Source: Croceivirga sp.
GTDB lineage: Bacteria > Bacteroidota > Bacteroidia > Flavobacteriales > Flavobacteriaceae
Assembly: GCA_028284665.1 (NCBI GenBank)
Contig: JANQRG010000030.1
Coordinates: forward strand, 1-64,000
Length of the DNA stretch: 64,000 nt
Reading direction: 5' to 3'
Made by a program: the position numbers and the translations under genes. Below, in pieces: positions 26,922 through 34,007 of the stretch (its first letter is position 1; every line of letters starts with the position of its first letter). Below the pieces are notes generated by a model. The model saw nothing but the letters and a program-made list of their open reading frames with translations, was not told the DNA's origin and did not search any database.

Positions 26922-27578
26922 CTAATTGGGGATGAGGTTCAAAAAAGCCTTTTCAACCCCCTTACAAATGGTTACCGTATTATGCGTACAGTTTTTTAAC
27001 CGTATGGGATCAAAGCTTGAGATGGTAATGGGATCTACCTCAAATTCTCTGGCCAGTACTGTCGTAAGCATCTCCAAAGCGGCTTTTGCCGAAGAATATG
27101 CGGTCATACGATAATTAGCATAGGAAAAAGTTTCATCCCGCATTTTTTCAATATCGCCTAAAGCGCTGGATATATTTAGGATACTTGCGTTGTTACTCTT
27201 GAGCAATAACGGATAAAGCGCTTGTATGGTCGTTAGGGGCGCAAAGAAATTCTTGTCGAAGAGCTCCTTTACCTCCTCAATACGGAGTTCCGTTACTTTT
27301 TGACCAAAGCCATTGGCCATTTCGGCGTTGTTCACCAAAACATCGAGCTTTCCAAAGTTCTTTTCGATATGCTCCCGGAGTTTTTCAATAGCTTCCCTAC
27401 GGGTCACATCCATTTGTACGAGTTGAATTTTGTGGAGATTGGCCTGTTCCAGTTCTACGAAGTCTTTTTCTTCAGCAGTGAGGATTACCTCAAACCCCTG
27501 ACCTTGCAGAATCGAGGCGAAGATCTTTCCAAGGCCATTACCCCCCTCTGTAACCAGGGCGATGCGTTTTGTAGTCAT
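26922..27578 (-). CDS. Short-chain dehydrogenase/reductase with an altered nucleotide motif
   Basis: 218 residues with an SDR Rossmann fold. The cofactor motif reads TEGGNGLG (residues 10-17) instead of TGxxxGxG, and NNAG is NNAE. The catalytic part (S in NISSAL, YSSAK) is intact. The C-terminus is short. It is preceded by the AraC tandem site (copy F) and by an AraC gene on the same strand, which probably controls it. The Gly-to-Glu change may alter cofactor preference or activity. Confidence 0.85.
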   Translation of the reverse strand: MTTKRIALVTEGGNGLGKIFASILQGQGFEVILTAEEKDFVELEQANLHKIQLVQMDVTRREAIEKLREHIEKNFGKLDVLVNNAEMANGFGQKVTELRIEEVKELFDKNFFAPLTTIQALYPLLLKSNNASILNISSALGDIEKMRDETFSYANYRMTAYSSAKAALEMLTTVLAREFEVDPITISSFDPIRLKNCTHNTVTICKGVEKAFLNLIPN

Positions 27579-27601
27579 ACCATAGTTCTTTTAGTGCACT
27601 A

Positions 27602-27660
27602 CAAAGTTCCGAATAGGAAGAAAGAAGAAATAACCACTTTCTATTACAAAATGGCAAAAA
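27602..27660 (-). promoter_or_regulatory. AraC-type tandem site, copy F, with -7 GAACTTTG
   Basis: On the minus strand TTTTTGCCAT-N15-GGTT (27660-27632) is followed after 22 bases by GAACTTTG (27609-27602). It is the most diverged of six sites in this window with the layout TTTTGGTCAT-N15-GGTT-N23-minus-7. It lies between the AraC gene at 27667 and the SDR gene. Confidence 0.55.
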
Positions 27661-27666
27661 TCTTAA

Positions 27667-28557
27667 CTATAGCGATTGTCTGAACTTATTGGGTGTTGTA
27701 CCACTATATTTCTTAAAGAAACGGGTGAAATGCGTTGGTTCCTGGAAGTTCAGCTGATAGGCAATTTCGGCAACGTCCAAACCGGTAAAAGAGAGCATGG
27801 TCTTACTTTCCAGGTAAACGCGTTGCTGGATAATATCCTTAGCCGTTTTCCCGGTTACTTGTTTGACCGTTGTGGTCAAATAGTTAGGGGTAACATTGAG
27901 CTGTGCTGCGTAGTCCCCAACATTCTTCGAATCAATGTAAAGCTTATCCACCAGTTGTTGAAATCGCTGGGTAAGGACTTGTGCTCTTGAGAGATGGCGT
28001 TCTGTTGTCTTATATCGTTCATAAATGGATTTGCAGTTGTACAAGACCGAAATCAGCATACCTTCCAGCATTTTTTCCTGATAGGGATGTGGGTTTTGGA
28101 ATACCGATAGCATACGTTCCATATCTGTTTCCAGGGACTGTTGTTCTTCGGGTGTCATTAAAAACACATTGTTTTCCGTGATTTTTAAAAATGGAAAAGT
28201 TTCGGTGAGGTCGGGAATGGTCTGGGCAATAAATTCTCTCCGAAATTGGATATGGATCCCTTTTGTATTCGGATCACGAACCCATGAAAAAACCTGTCCG
28301 GGTACCACAAACCACAAGGGGAATTGGTCTAAATCCACTTGGTTGGTATTCAAATTGATCTTTGCACCAGCAGATTCGCTTAAAATACCTACTTGATAAT
28401 ACCCCTGTCTATAAGGAGGCATACAGCGTCGGGCCGAAGGCTCCAGCGACTGCATGGTAAAAATGTCAAATCCGGGAATATGGCTCCGATGATCAAACCC
28501 AGTTGCTTCGTGAATGTCATTACTGGTTTCGAAAACGGGAATCTCTTTTTTAACCAT
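27667..28557 (-). CDS. AraC-family transcriptional regulator (A1)
   Basis: 296 residues from the ATG at 28557 (a TTG start 21 bases upstream is less likely). The N-terminal cupin-like ligand part includes FPLWFVVPGQVFSW. The C-terminal double HTH has NVGDYAAQLNVTPNYLTTTVKQVTGKTAKDII and VAEIAYQLNFQEPTHFTRFFKKYSGTTPNKFR. The second HTH is nearly the same as in the regulator at 36016, suggesting similar DNA sites. The SDR gene lies 88 bases downstream with a matching promoter element, a regulator-site-target module. Confidence 0.93.
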   Translation of the reverse strand: MVKKEIPVFETSNDIHEATGFDHRSHIPGFDIFTMQSLEPSARRCMPPYRQGYYQVGILSESAGAKINLNTNQVDLDQFPLWFVVPGQVFSWVRDPNTKGIHIQFRREFIAQTIPDLTETFPFLKITENNVFLMTPEEQQSLETDMERMLSVFQNPHPYQEKMLEGMLISVLYNCKSIYERYKTTERHLSRAQVLTQRFQQLVDKLYIDSKNVGDYAAQLNVTPNYLTTTVKQVTGKTAKDIIQQRVYLESKTMLSFTGLDVAEIAYQLNFQEPTHFTRFFKKYSGTTPNKFRQSL

Positions 28558-28605
28558 ACTTAAAAATAGCAAATTCAAACCAGGCGGAGAATGATGTTTG
28601 GTCCA

Positions 28606-28698
28606 TTAAATGATATCACTTACCATGGCAAACCCAGCAATCATTATGATCACCGATACTGTCAAGTAAAGCAAAGTGACGAGTACAAACTTTTTCAT
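28606..28698 (-). CDS. Tiny 30-aa single-helix membrane peptide
   Basis: ATG at 28698 to TAA at 28606. The product begins MKKFVLVTLLYLTVSVIIM and ends AMVSDII, one membrane-spanning helix with a basic N-terminus. The frame is too short for usual gene callers. It is supported by a full promoter: AraC tandem site copy A (28755-28779) and the -7 box GAACTTTG (28724-28731), 25 bases before the ATG. No other frame follows this promoter on the strand before the AraC gene. Function unknown; a regulator of a pump or of membrane stress is a guess. Confidence 0.6.
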   Translation of the reverse strand: MKKFVLVTLLYLTVSVIIMIAGFAMVSDII

Positions 28699-28723
28699 GA
28701 TTATTTGATTTTGTTGTATACCA

Positions 28724-28784
28724 CAAAGTTCGTCCTGAAGTGCCCCTGGGTGTTAACCGAAACTACAGGATAAATGACCAAAAT
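28724..28784 (-). promoter_or_regulatory. AraC-type tandem site, copy A, with -7 GAACTTTG
   Basis: Minus strand: TTTTGGTCAT (28783-28774), N15, GGTT (28758-28755), exactly 23 bases, then GAACTTTG (28731-28724). The half-site TTTTGGTCA recurs 21 bp later as TTTCGGTTA, two helical turns apart, as expected for the two HTHs of AraC proteins. It drives the 30-codon gene. Confidence 0.7.
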
Positions 28785-28842
28785 CTACTGTGCCTACATA
28801 AAATCAAAAAAGCAAAATGAAAACATTACCAGCCTTTACCCT

Positions 28843-29457
28843 TTAGAACTCCTCAATGGCCGCCATGATATGCATCCTCGCTGCTTCAATAGCAGCGTTT
28901 TTGGCATTCTCACCATAAAAAGCTGTAGGTTCTATTGGAATGAAGGTGATTTCCGGTATACCAATGAATCCGAAAATCAACTGCAAATACGGTTGCACAA
29001 AATCCATAGGTGCCGTAGATGCGTCGGAATAAGATCCTCCCCGACTGTTGAGTACAATTACTTTTGTATGGGTTACTTTCCCTTCATACCCGCTTTCGGA
29101 CATCGTAAATGTCCTTCCCGAACGGACAATATGGTCAAGATAGGATTTCAATACTGATGGAATACCAAAATTGTACATAGGAACGCCTAAAACAAGCAGA
29201 TCAGCAACAAAGAGGCGATCTACCAGTTGGTTGGATAGTGTCAATTCCTTGGTTATTTCCGGGGTATGTTGGTCAATAGGCACGTACATGGCTTGAGCAT
29301 ACTCCTGGGAAATATGGGGAGGGGTCTCTCGTATCAAATCCAACCGGTCAACCGTTATGGACTGCTTTTGTCGGAGTCGGTCGATAAACGATTGTGATAG
29401 GGCTCTGGAAATCGAATTTTCAATTCTAAGGCTACAATCTATGTGAAGTACATTCAT
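28843..29457 (-). CDS. azoR: FMN-dependent NADH:quinone/azo reductase (AzoR type)
   Basis: 204 residues with a flavodoxin-like fold. It has N-terminal VLHIDCSLRIENSISRALS, then VLGVPMYNFGIPSVLKSYLDHIVRSGRTF and VLNSRGGSY, the FMN-contact blocks of the AzoR family. It reduces quinones and azo compounds with NAD(P)H, usually as a thiol/quinone stress defence. It follows the DUF6194 gene by 22 bases and probably shares its promoter, thus the WYL-type operator at 29973. Confidence 0.92.
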   Translation of the reverse strand: MNVLHIDCSLRIENSISRALSQSFIDRLRQKQSITVDRLDLIRETPPHISQEYAQAMYVPIDQHTPEITKELTLSNQLVDRLFVADLLVLGVPMYNFGIPSVLKSYLDHIVRSGRTFTMSESGYEGKVTHTKVIVLNSRGGSYSDASTAPMDFVQPYLQLIFGFIGIPEITFIPIEPTAFYGENAKNAAIEAARMHIMAAIEEF

Positions 29458-29479
29458 TTTTTTGTTTTTAAGATGTGTG

Positions 29480-29929
29480 CTATTTGTTTCGTTTGCTGAA
29501 CTTTTGAAGTACGTTTTGATAAGCGATATCCAAAAACGTTTGTATCGTTTCCAACTGGTCCTTTGAAGGGCTATTCATGGCTACCCAACCCATCCAGGCA
29601 TAGATTGGATGAGGCATAAGAACCCGTAAAGCAGTAAAGTCAAAATCCAATTGTATCACGTCTCCCTTCGGAGGGCGTTTTGGGGTGATCCCAAATAGCT
29701 TTTCGTATGCTCTTTTGCCAACACCAAAACTTATCCGATAGATCCCATCTCTGTTGAGAACAGATGCTTTGTCGTTGGGGCCATCACTTTCCTTTATCGT
29801 GCTGAGGTAAACCCCTTTGGGCAAGAGACCCGACGGGTTGTAAAAAAAACTTCGCTCACGGTAAGCGTCGATAACAACTATTCCCGGATAGGTGTTTACG
29901 ATCCAATTCTCAAGTTCACTGGGCGTCAT
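29480..29929 (-). CDS. DUF6194-like protein
   Basis: 149 residues from the ATG at 29929, preceded by GAGG. Blocks such as ENWIVNTYPGIVVIDAYRERSFFYNP, LPKGVYLSTIKESDGPNDKAS, YRISFGVGKRAYEKLFG and MPHPIYAWMGWVAMNSPS match what I recall of the DUF6194 family, which is small, soluble and of unknown function. It is the first gene of a unit with the azoreductase and has a WYL-type operator 43 bases upstream of its start. Confidence 0.82.
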   Translation of the reverse strand: MTPSELENWIVNTYPGIVVIDAYRERSFFYNPSGLLPKGVYLSTIKESDGPNDKASVLNRDGIYRISFGVGKRAYEKLFGITPKRPPKGDVIQLDFDFTALRVLMPHPIYAWMGWVAMNSPSKDQLETIQTFLDIAYQNVLQKFSKRNK

Positions 29930-29953
29930 GATCCTCACAATTTTTGATTGGAG

Positions 29954-29993
29954 CGAAAATAGGGGGGAAGCGTGACAACCCTATGTCAGGTAG
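29954..29993 (-). promoter_or_regulatory. WYL-regulator operator, copy 1, with -7 TATTTTCG
   Basis: TGACA-ACCCTA-TGTCA (29973-29988) is an inverted repeat. On the minus strand it is followed after exactly 11 bases by TATTTTCG (29961-29954), a -7-like box. The same core, flank (AC/TACCTGACATAGGG) and 11-base spacing recur at two other promoters around the WYL regulator gene. Confidence 0.72.
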
Positions 29994-30702
29994 TTCCGGA
30001 ATTTTTTTGGATCACTTCATGAAAGTAACCGGAAAGGTCGAAATCTCTTGGGGCAGTAGCCGCTTTGGGAATGCCCATCTCCTGGATTCGGTCCAAACGA
30101 AACTCTCTTAAGGCTTTTCGCAAGTGACACCACGCAATGACAACCCAGTTTTCACTGGTAAAATAGATCGCCAGAGGCTCAATATCGCGTTGTGTTATCG
30201 CATTATTGGATATTGCGTGATACCACACACCAAGCACCTGGTGATTGGTAATGGCCTTTTGGATTTTTGCCAGGGAATCGCTTTTGGGGGCTTTTTTTTT
30301 CTGGGTAAGTGCTATCCTTTGGGAAAGCAATGCTGTTTTGTTCTTATTCGAATATTGAAGTACCGCCTTAACCTTAGTGATCGCCTTTTGATAATTCTCT
30401 ATCAAAGACCTGTCACTGTTTGAAGCAATAATCTTTTCAATAGTAATAAAAGCATTGGCCTCTTCTTCGGTAAACATCACAGGGGGCAAATTAAAGCCAT
30501 CCATCAAGGTATAGCCTTTCCTTTCCTCAACTGCAATGGGAACTCCTGCTTGTTCCAGTGCGCGGATATCGCGATAGACCGTACGTGTACTGATATTAAA
30601 TTTATTTGCCATTTCTGCAGCGGTTACAATCTGTTTGGACTGCAGTTTTACCAAAATTGCGGCAAGTCGTGATAGTCTGGGAATTTCATTTTCCTCTGGC
30701 AC
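29986..30702 (-). CDS. YafY-type HTH/WYL transcriptional regulator
   Basis: 238 residues. N-terminal DeoR-like HTH (IVTAAEMANKFNISTRTVYRDIRALEQAGVPI, about 26-57) and a C-terminal WYL domain (VLGVWYHAISN, REFRLDRIQEMGI). WYL regulators respond to small ligands. It starts 1 base after the RidA-like gene stop, so it belongs to the ABM-RidA-WYL operon. Three copies of one palindrome near this gene are the likely binding sites, including the promoter of its own operon. Confidence 0.93.
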   Translation of the reverse strand: MPEENEIPRLSRLAAILVKLQSKQIVTAAEMANKFNISTRTVYRDIRALEQAGVPIAVEERKGYTLMDGFNLPPVMFTEEEANAFITIEKIIASNSDRSLIENYQKAITKVKAVLQYSNKNKTALLSQRIALTQKKKAPKSDSLAKIQKAITNHQVLGVWYHAISNNAITQRDIEPLAIYFTSENWVVIAWCHLRKALREFRLDRIQEMGIPKAATAPRDFDLSGYFHEVIQKNSGTT

Positions 30703-31167
30703 CTATTCTTGCGTTTTTATGGTGAATGAAGTAGTCAATCCAACACTAAAATTTCTTGGGAGCTTTGCAACCCCAAAGATCGCTCTTGAATGTTTGCCCT
30801 TGTCTTCCAAAATATTAATGAATAATTCAGAAGCTCCATTAACAACAACAGGTGAATCATCCCAATCCCCTGCGGATTGGAAATAAGCATCAATGTGATT
30901 TAACCCAATTATAGCATCAAATCCAATTTTCTTATCCACTTGTGCCAAAACATTTAAAGCGCATAGTTGCATTGCCTTATATCCGTCCTCCGTTGATAAT
31001 TCATCGCCCAGGCGTCCTTGATAAAGGTATTCTCCATTTAAAATTGGAAATTGAATGGCAATATAGGCTATTGTCTCCCGGATATTAACGGAAACATAGT
31101 CCCCACCAGGACTTGAGATATCAGGTAATTTTAAATTAAACCGGGTAAGGTTTTTATGTGGATCCAT
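30703..31167 (-). CDS. RidA/YjgF-like protein
   Basis: 154 residues from the ATG at 31167 (MDPHKNLTRFNLKLPDISSPGGDYV). A -7 box TATCTTTG lies just upstream, so an alternative start at 31221, inside the previous gene, is unlikely. The chorismate-mutase-like YjgF fold is indicated by YLYQGRLGDELSTEDGYKAMQLCALNVLAQV and SELFINILEDKGKHSRAIFGVAKLP. The branch is the longer, 150-residue type. Canonical RidA hydrolyses reactive enamine/imines; the usual catalytic Arg is not obvious here. Coupled to the WYL regulator. Confidence 0.86.
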   Translation of the reverse strand: MDPHKNLTRFNLKLPDISSPGGDYVSVNIRETIAYIAIQFPILNGEYLYQGRLGDELSTEDGYKAMQLCALNVLAQVDKKIGFDAIIGLNHIDAYFQSAGDWDDSPVVVNGASELFINILEDKGKHSRAIFGVAKLPRNFSVGLTTSFTIKTQE

Positions 31168-31186
31168 ATCACTTAAAGTACCAAAA

Positions 31187-31194
31187 CAAAGATA
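31187..31194 (-). promoter_or_regulatory. -7 box TATCTTTG before the RidA-like gene
   Basis: A perfect TAnnTTTG on the minus strand, 19 bases before the ATG at 31167, in the end of the upstream gene. It may give extra transcription of the RidA and WYL genes. Confidence 0.45.
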
Positions 31195-31198
31195 CCCT

Positions 31199-31504
31199 TT
31201 ACTGGCTGTTGAAAATTTCAAAATGCTCCAGGGTCATTGAATTTTGATCAATAACTTCGAAGATCTTTTCAGCTCCTTCCATAGCATTGATTTTTTCTGC
31301 TGCTGTTTTGGCCGATCTCAGATCCTCCCAAAAGACAATATCTAAGAAAATAGTGTCTTTGGCTACTGATGTTTTCCGTGCAACAAAACCAGGCTGATCG
31401 CTAACAAAGCTATTCATTTGTCGCATTGCATTTTTGGCGGTTTCGGCAGTTACCCCTTCTTTGGTTTTAAAATGTACCATTTCAACAATTGTGGCTTTTT
31501 CCAT
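31199..31504 (-). CDS. ABM-like dimeric alpha/beta-barrel protein
   Basis: 101 residues (IVEMVHFKTKEGVTAETAKNAMRQMNSFVSDQPGFVARKTSVAKDTIFLDIVFWEDLRSAKTA). This is the ferredoxin-like fold of antibiotic-biosynthesis-monooxygenase and Dabb proteins. Active-site function cannot be predicted. It is the first gene of the operon with the RidA-like protein and the WYL regulator. Its promoter carries WYL operator copy 2. Confidence 0.82.
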   Translation of the reverse strand: MEKATIVEMVHFKTKEGVTAETAKNAMRQMNSFVSDQPGFVARKTSVAKDTIFLDIVFWEDLRSAKTAAEKINAMEGAEKIFEVIDQNSMTLEHFEIFNSQ

Positions 31505-31580
31505 TTTTATCTTTTTTGACCCCTTACCGCAACGGATTGCGATCAGGAGAATTAAACGTAAGACTATCTATTTCATTGGT

Positions 31581-31620
31581 CAAAGGTAGGAGGGGAGTAT
31601 GACAGCCCTATGTCAGGTAG
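31581..31620 (-). promoter_or_regulatory. WYL-regulator operator, copy 2, with -7 TACCTTTG
   Basis: TGACA-GCCCTA-TGTCA (31600-31615), then 11 bases, then TACCTTTG (31588-31581 on the minus strand), a perfect -7 box. It drives the ABM-RidA-WYL operon, so the regulator probably controls itself. Confidence 0.78.
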
Positions 31621-31631
31621 TACAAAAAAGC

Positions 31632-32129
31632 CTACTTCAAAGGGGTGCAAATCTCAATCAAAAAGCCGTCGATATCCCTAACATAGGCCACCACCTGGCC
31701 CCAGGGCTTGGTTTTTGGCTTTTCTTCCAACGTTCCTCCTGCTGCTATTGCAGTATTTACTGCGGTGGCAACATCCTCGGTGGCAAATGCAATTTCAATC
31801 CCAAAGGGTTTAGCATTCAAGGTACTTTTTTGATATCCCTTACTCAAATTTGTATCCGCCAGTTGGAAGTTTGCAAAAGATAGGGTAGTTGTTCCCGTAT
31901 TTACTTCGCCATAGTCCTTATCAGGGGTCAGTAGTTTTTGACTGAAGCCAAAAGCCTCTTTGTAAAACTGTATAGATCTTTCCACGTTTTCAACATAAAG
32001 AATGGTGTAGGAATACGTAATCACGGTAGCGGTATTTGAGTTATTGGTATTGATGTGTCGCTTCTTTGTAGCATTTCTTTCGCAAGCCGTTAGTAAAAGT
32101 AATACGGTAAAAGAAAATAGCCACTTCAT
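31632..32129 (-). CDS. VOC/glyoxalase-fold lipoprotein
   Basis: 165 residues. The lipoprotein signal MKWLFSFTVLLLLTAC anchors C16. The rest is a bleomycin-resistance/glyoxalase-like VOC domain (SYTILYVENVERSIQFYKEAFGFSQ, FGIEIAFATEDVATAVNTAIAAGG, YVRDIDGFLIEICTP). VOC proteins are normally cytosolic, so the export is notable. The -7 box ends only 4 bases upstream of the ATG. WYL operator copy 3 lies in the promoter. Confidence 0.88.
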   Translation of the reverse strand: MKWLFSFTVLLLLTACERNATKKRHINTNNSNTATVITYSYTILYVENVERSIQFYKEAFGFSQKLLTPDKDYGEVNTGTTTLSFANFQLADTNLSKGYQKSTLNAKPFGIEIAFATEDVATAVNTAIAAGGTLEEKPKTKPWGQVVAYVRDIDGFLIEICTPLK

Positions 32130-32133
32130 AGGA

Positions 32134-32173
32134 TAAACGTATACACATCAGGTGACAACCCTATGTCAGTTAG
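32134..32173 (-). promoter_or_regulatory. WYL-regulator operator, copy 3, with -7 TACGTTTA
   Basis: TGACA-ACCCTA-TGTCA (32153-32168) followed after 11 bases by TACGTTTA (32141-32134, minus strand). The start codon of the VOC lipoprotein follows 4 bases later, so the transcript is probably leaderless. Confidence 0.74.
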
Positions 32174-32217
32174 TAGTAAAAACCTTTACTTTTAACACAA
32201 CGCAGTCGTAATAAGTG

Positions 32218-32982
32218 TCAACGTAGGCCTTTAGGAAGGTAAAGCTTTAGCTGATTGGCATTTAGCGTGACGGCATCTAAATGTCCCATTTTTTTTCTAT
32301 CCTCAGTAATAAGATGGATGTGCAAATACGTATCATGATGGGTGAATATACCTTGATGTTGCGTAGAATAAAATCCAATGAGTTCTGCCGATTCCTGGTA
32401 TAAATGGTACTTTACTTGTCCTTTGTGTGCATCTTTTGGAGAACGTACTGCAGTTCCTTCCGGTAAATTCTGAATGTGGATGAGGGCTTGTGCCACCTTA
32501 CCTTTTAATTTAAATACAAAAGGAGTTCCTTCATCATTAACTAGCGTTCCCAGGTGATCTTCCAAAGTCTTTAAGTCCCTTACTGTAGTGGGCAAATCTT
32601 GTTCTTCCCACTCCTTTACCTGGCCGTAGACAAAAAAAGGAGCTGCTACAGCAGGGGCACGTACAACATTCATTGTACTATCACTAACTACCGTAGAGAC
32701 GTAAGAAATACCATTTGCAACGAGTATTTCTCCTTTTAGGTATTCCACCGGACCTAAGCCATAAACGCCGCTTTGATCGGCAATCGTATCCATCCGGATC
32801 GTTCCTTCCAGCTCCCCTTTCCATTTCACATTTTTCATACTTCCTGAATGTAGCACAGGACTGTAGGAAACCTCTTGAGCGCTTTTCTTTTTGCAACTTG
32901 TGCTGGTCAGCAGTAAGGTGAACAGAGAAAAAAAGCAAAACAGTCGTATCGCGATTATGGATATTGAAGGAGCACTTATCAT
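32218..32982 (-). CDS. Exported alpha-acetolactate decarboxylase-like lipoprotein
   Basis: 254 residues. A signal segment ends in LTSTSC (C30). The remainder matches acetolactate decarboxylase (BudA/AlsD): YGLGPVEYLKGEILVANGISYVS, PFFVYGQVKEW, LIGFYSTQHQGIFTHHDTYLHIHLITEDRKKMGHLDAV. The HxH...H set fits the zinc ligands. The enzyme normally makes acetoin from acetolactate in the cytosol. Here it is a lipoprotein and no acetolactate synthase is nearby, so the substrate may differ. The start overlaps the stop of the alpha/beta hydrolase gene by 4 bases. Confidence 0.87.
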   Translation of the reverse strand: MISAPSISIIAIRLFCFFSLFTLLLTSTSCKKKSAQEVSYSPVLHSGSMKNVKWKGELEGTIRMDTIADQSGVYGLGPVEYLKGEILVANGISYVSTVVSDSTMNVVRAPAVAAPFFVYGQVKEWEEQDLPTTVRDLKTLEDHLGTLVNDEGTPFVFKLKGKVAQALIHIQNLPEGTAVRSPKDAHKGQVKYHLYQESAELIGFYSTQHQGIFTHHDTYLHIHLITEDRKKMGHLDAVTLNANQLKLYLPKGLR

Positions 32983-33803
32983 TCCTGTTTGTCGTTTAAA
33001 AATGCCACTGCCTTAGCGATTACCTCAGGGGTACGTAAGATCCGGAAATGCCCGGTGTTTTCAACGGGGATCAAGGTTGCATTATTCCATTGTTTTTTTA
33101 CGTTTTCAGACCGTTCAATAGGAATAACGGTATCTTCTTTATCATGGAGGATAAGCGCTTTTTTCACCTGGAGAAAGCGAACAAAATCACTCACGTTCAG
33201 ATCGGCAACGCTAAGCCCGGTTTCGGCTTCCAATTTTGTGATGAGTCGGTTTTTTACGTTTTCCGTAATACCGACCTGCTGGGCCACGTCGTTGATACGT
33301 TCTAAAAAACGATCGGGCACAGTAAAAAGGACATAGGAGTTTATTACCAAATCAGGGTTTTGGTATAACGCATAGGTAGTAGCTACTCCACCAAAAGAGT
33401 GACTCACCAGTTTCGTAACCTGATACTTTTTGATCAATACACTAACGAGTTCGGTAAACTCAAAAAGACTGGTTTTTCCTCTACTGCTAAATCCATGTGA
33501 GGGCGCATCGAATGCATAGATGGTATACTCTTGTTCTCGTAGTGCCTGGATCAGATCGGCAAAATTCCCTGCCTGTCCTTCCCAACCGTGAATGAGCAGC
33601 ACACTGTTGCTACCACCGGGCCAGGTGTACAATTGAATATCAAAATCCTGAAAACGAAGCGTTTCCCGATCTGATTGCTCTAAAACTGCCAGCTCATGAG
33701 AGCGTAACTTTCGGATCTGTGGACTGGTTAGTTGTTGATACGCAAAAGCAACCACCCTTTGTGGAAAAAGGATGGATGCTAAGTGAACAAGCTTTTTTTT
33801 CAT
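32979..33803 (-). CDS. Alpha/beta hydrolase
   Basis: 274 residues with LLIHGWEGQAGNF (oxyanion strand), nucleophile S136 in SHSFGG, acid Asp in HDKEDTVIP and His in NTGHFRILRTPE. The N-terminal 50 residues are amphipathic, with no clear signal peptide. Substrate unknown. Translationally coupled to the acetolactate decarboxylase-like lipoprotein (4-base overlap). The 204-base gap upstream contains no clear TAnnTTTG. Confidence 0.9.
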   Translation of the reverse strand: MKKKLVHLASILFPQRVVAFAYQQLTSPQIRKLRSHELAVLEQSDRETLRFQDFDIQLYTWPGGSNSVLLIHGWEGQAGNFADLIQALREQEYTIYAFDAPSHGFSSRGKTSLFEFTELVSVLIKKYQVTKLVSHSFGGVATTYALYQNPDLVINSYVLFTVPDRFLERINDVAQQVGITENVKNRLITKLEAETGLSVADLNVSDFVRFLQVKKALILHDKEDTVIPIERSENVKKQWNNATLIPVENTGHFRILRTPEVIAKAVAFLNDKQE

Positions 33804-34007
33804 TTGGTAATACGCAATTTGGAGGCCTTAATTTCCGGTAAAAATCTGAGTCCGGAAAGGAATAAGAACATAAACCATTACAGGAACAGGTAGTAGCGTA
33901 AGCACCTAAGTTCGTAAACCTATCGGCAATGCGTTTACTACATCTTCGAATGTCCTTAAAATCACTGTGATAAGCGGGTAAATGGGGTCCAGGTGATGAC
34001 AGTTGAT

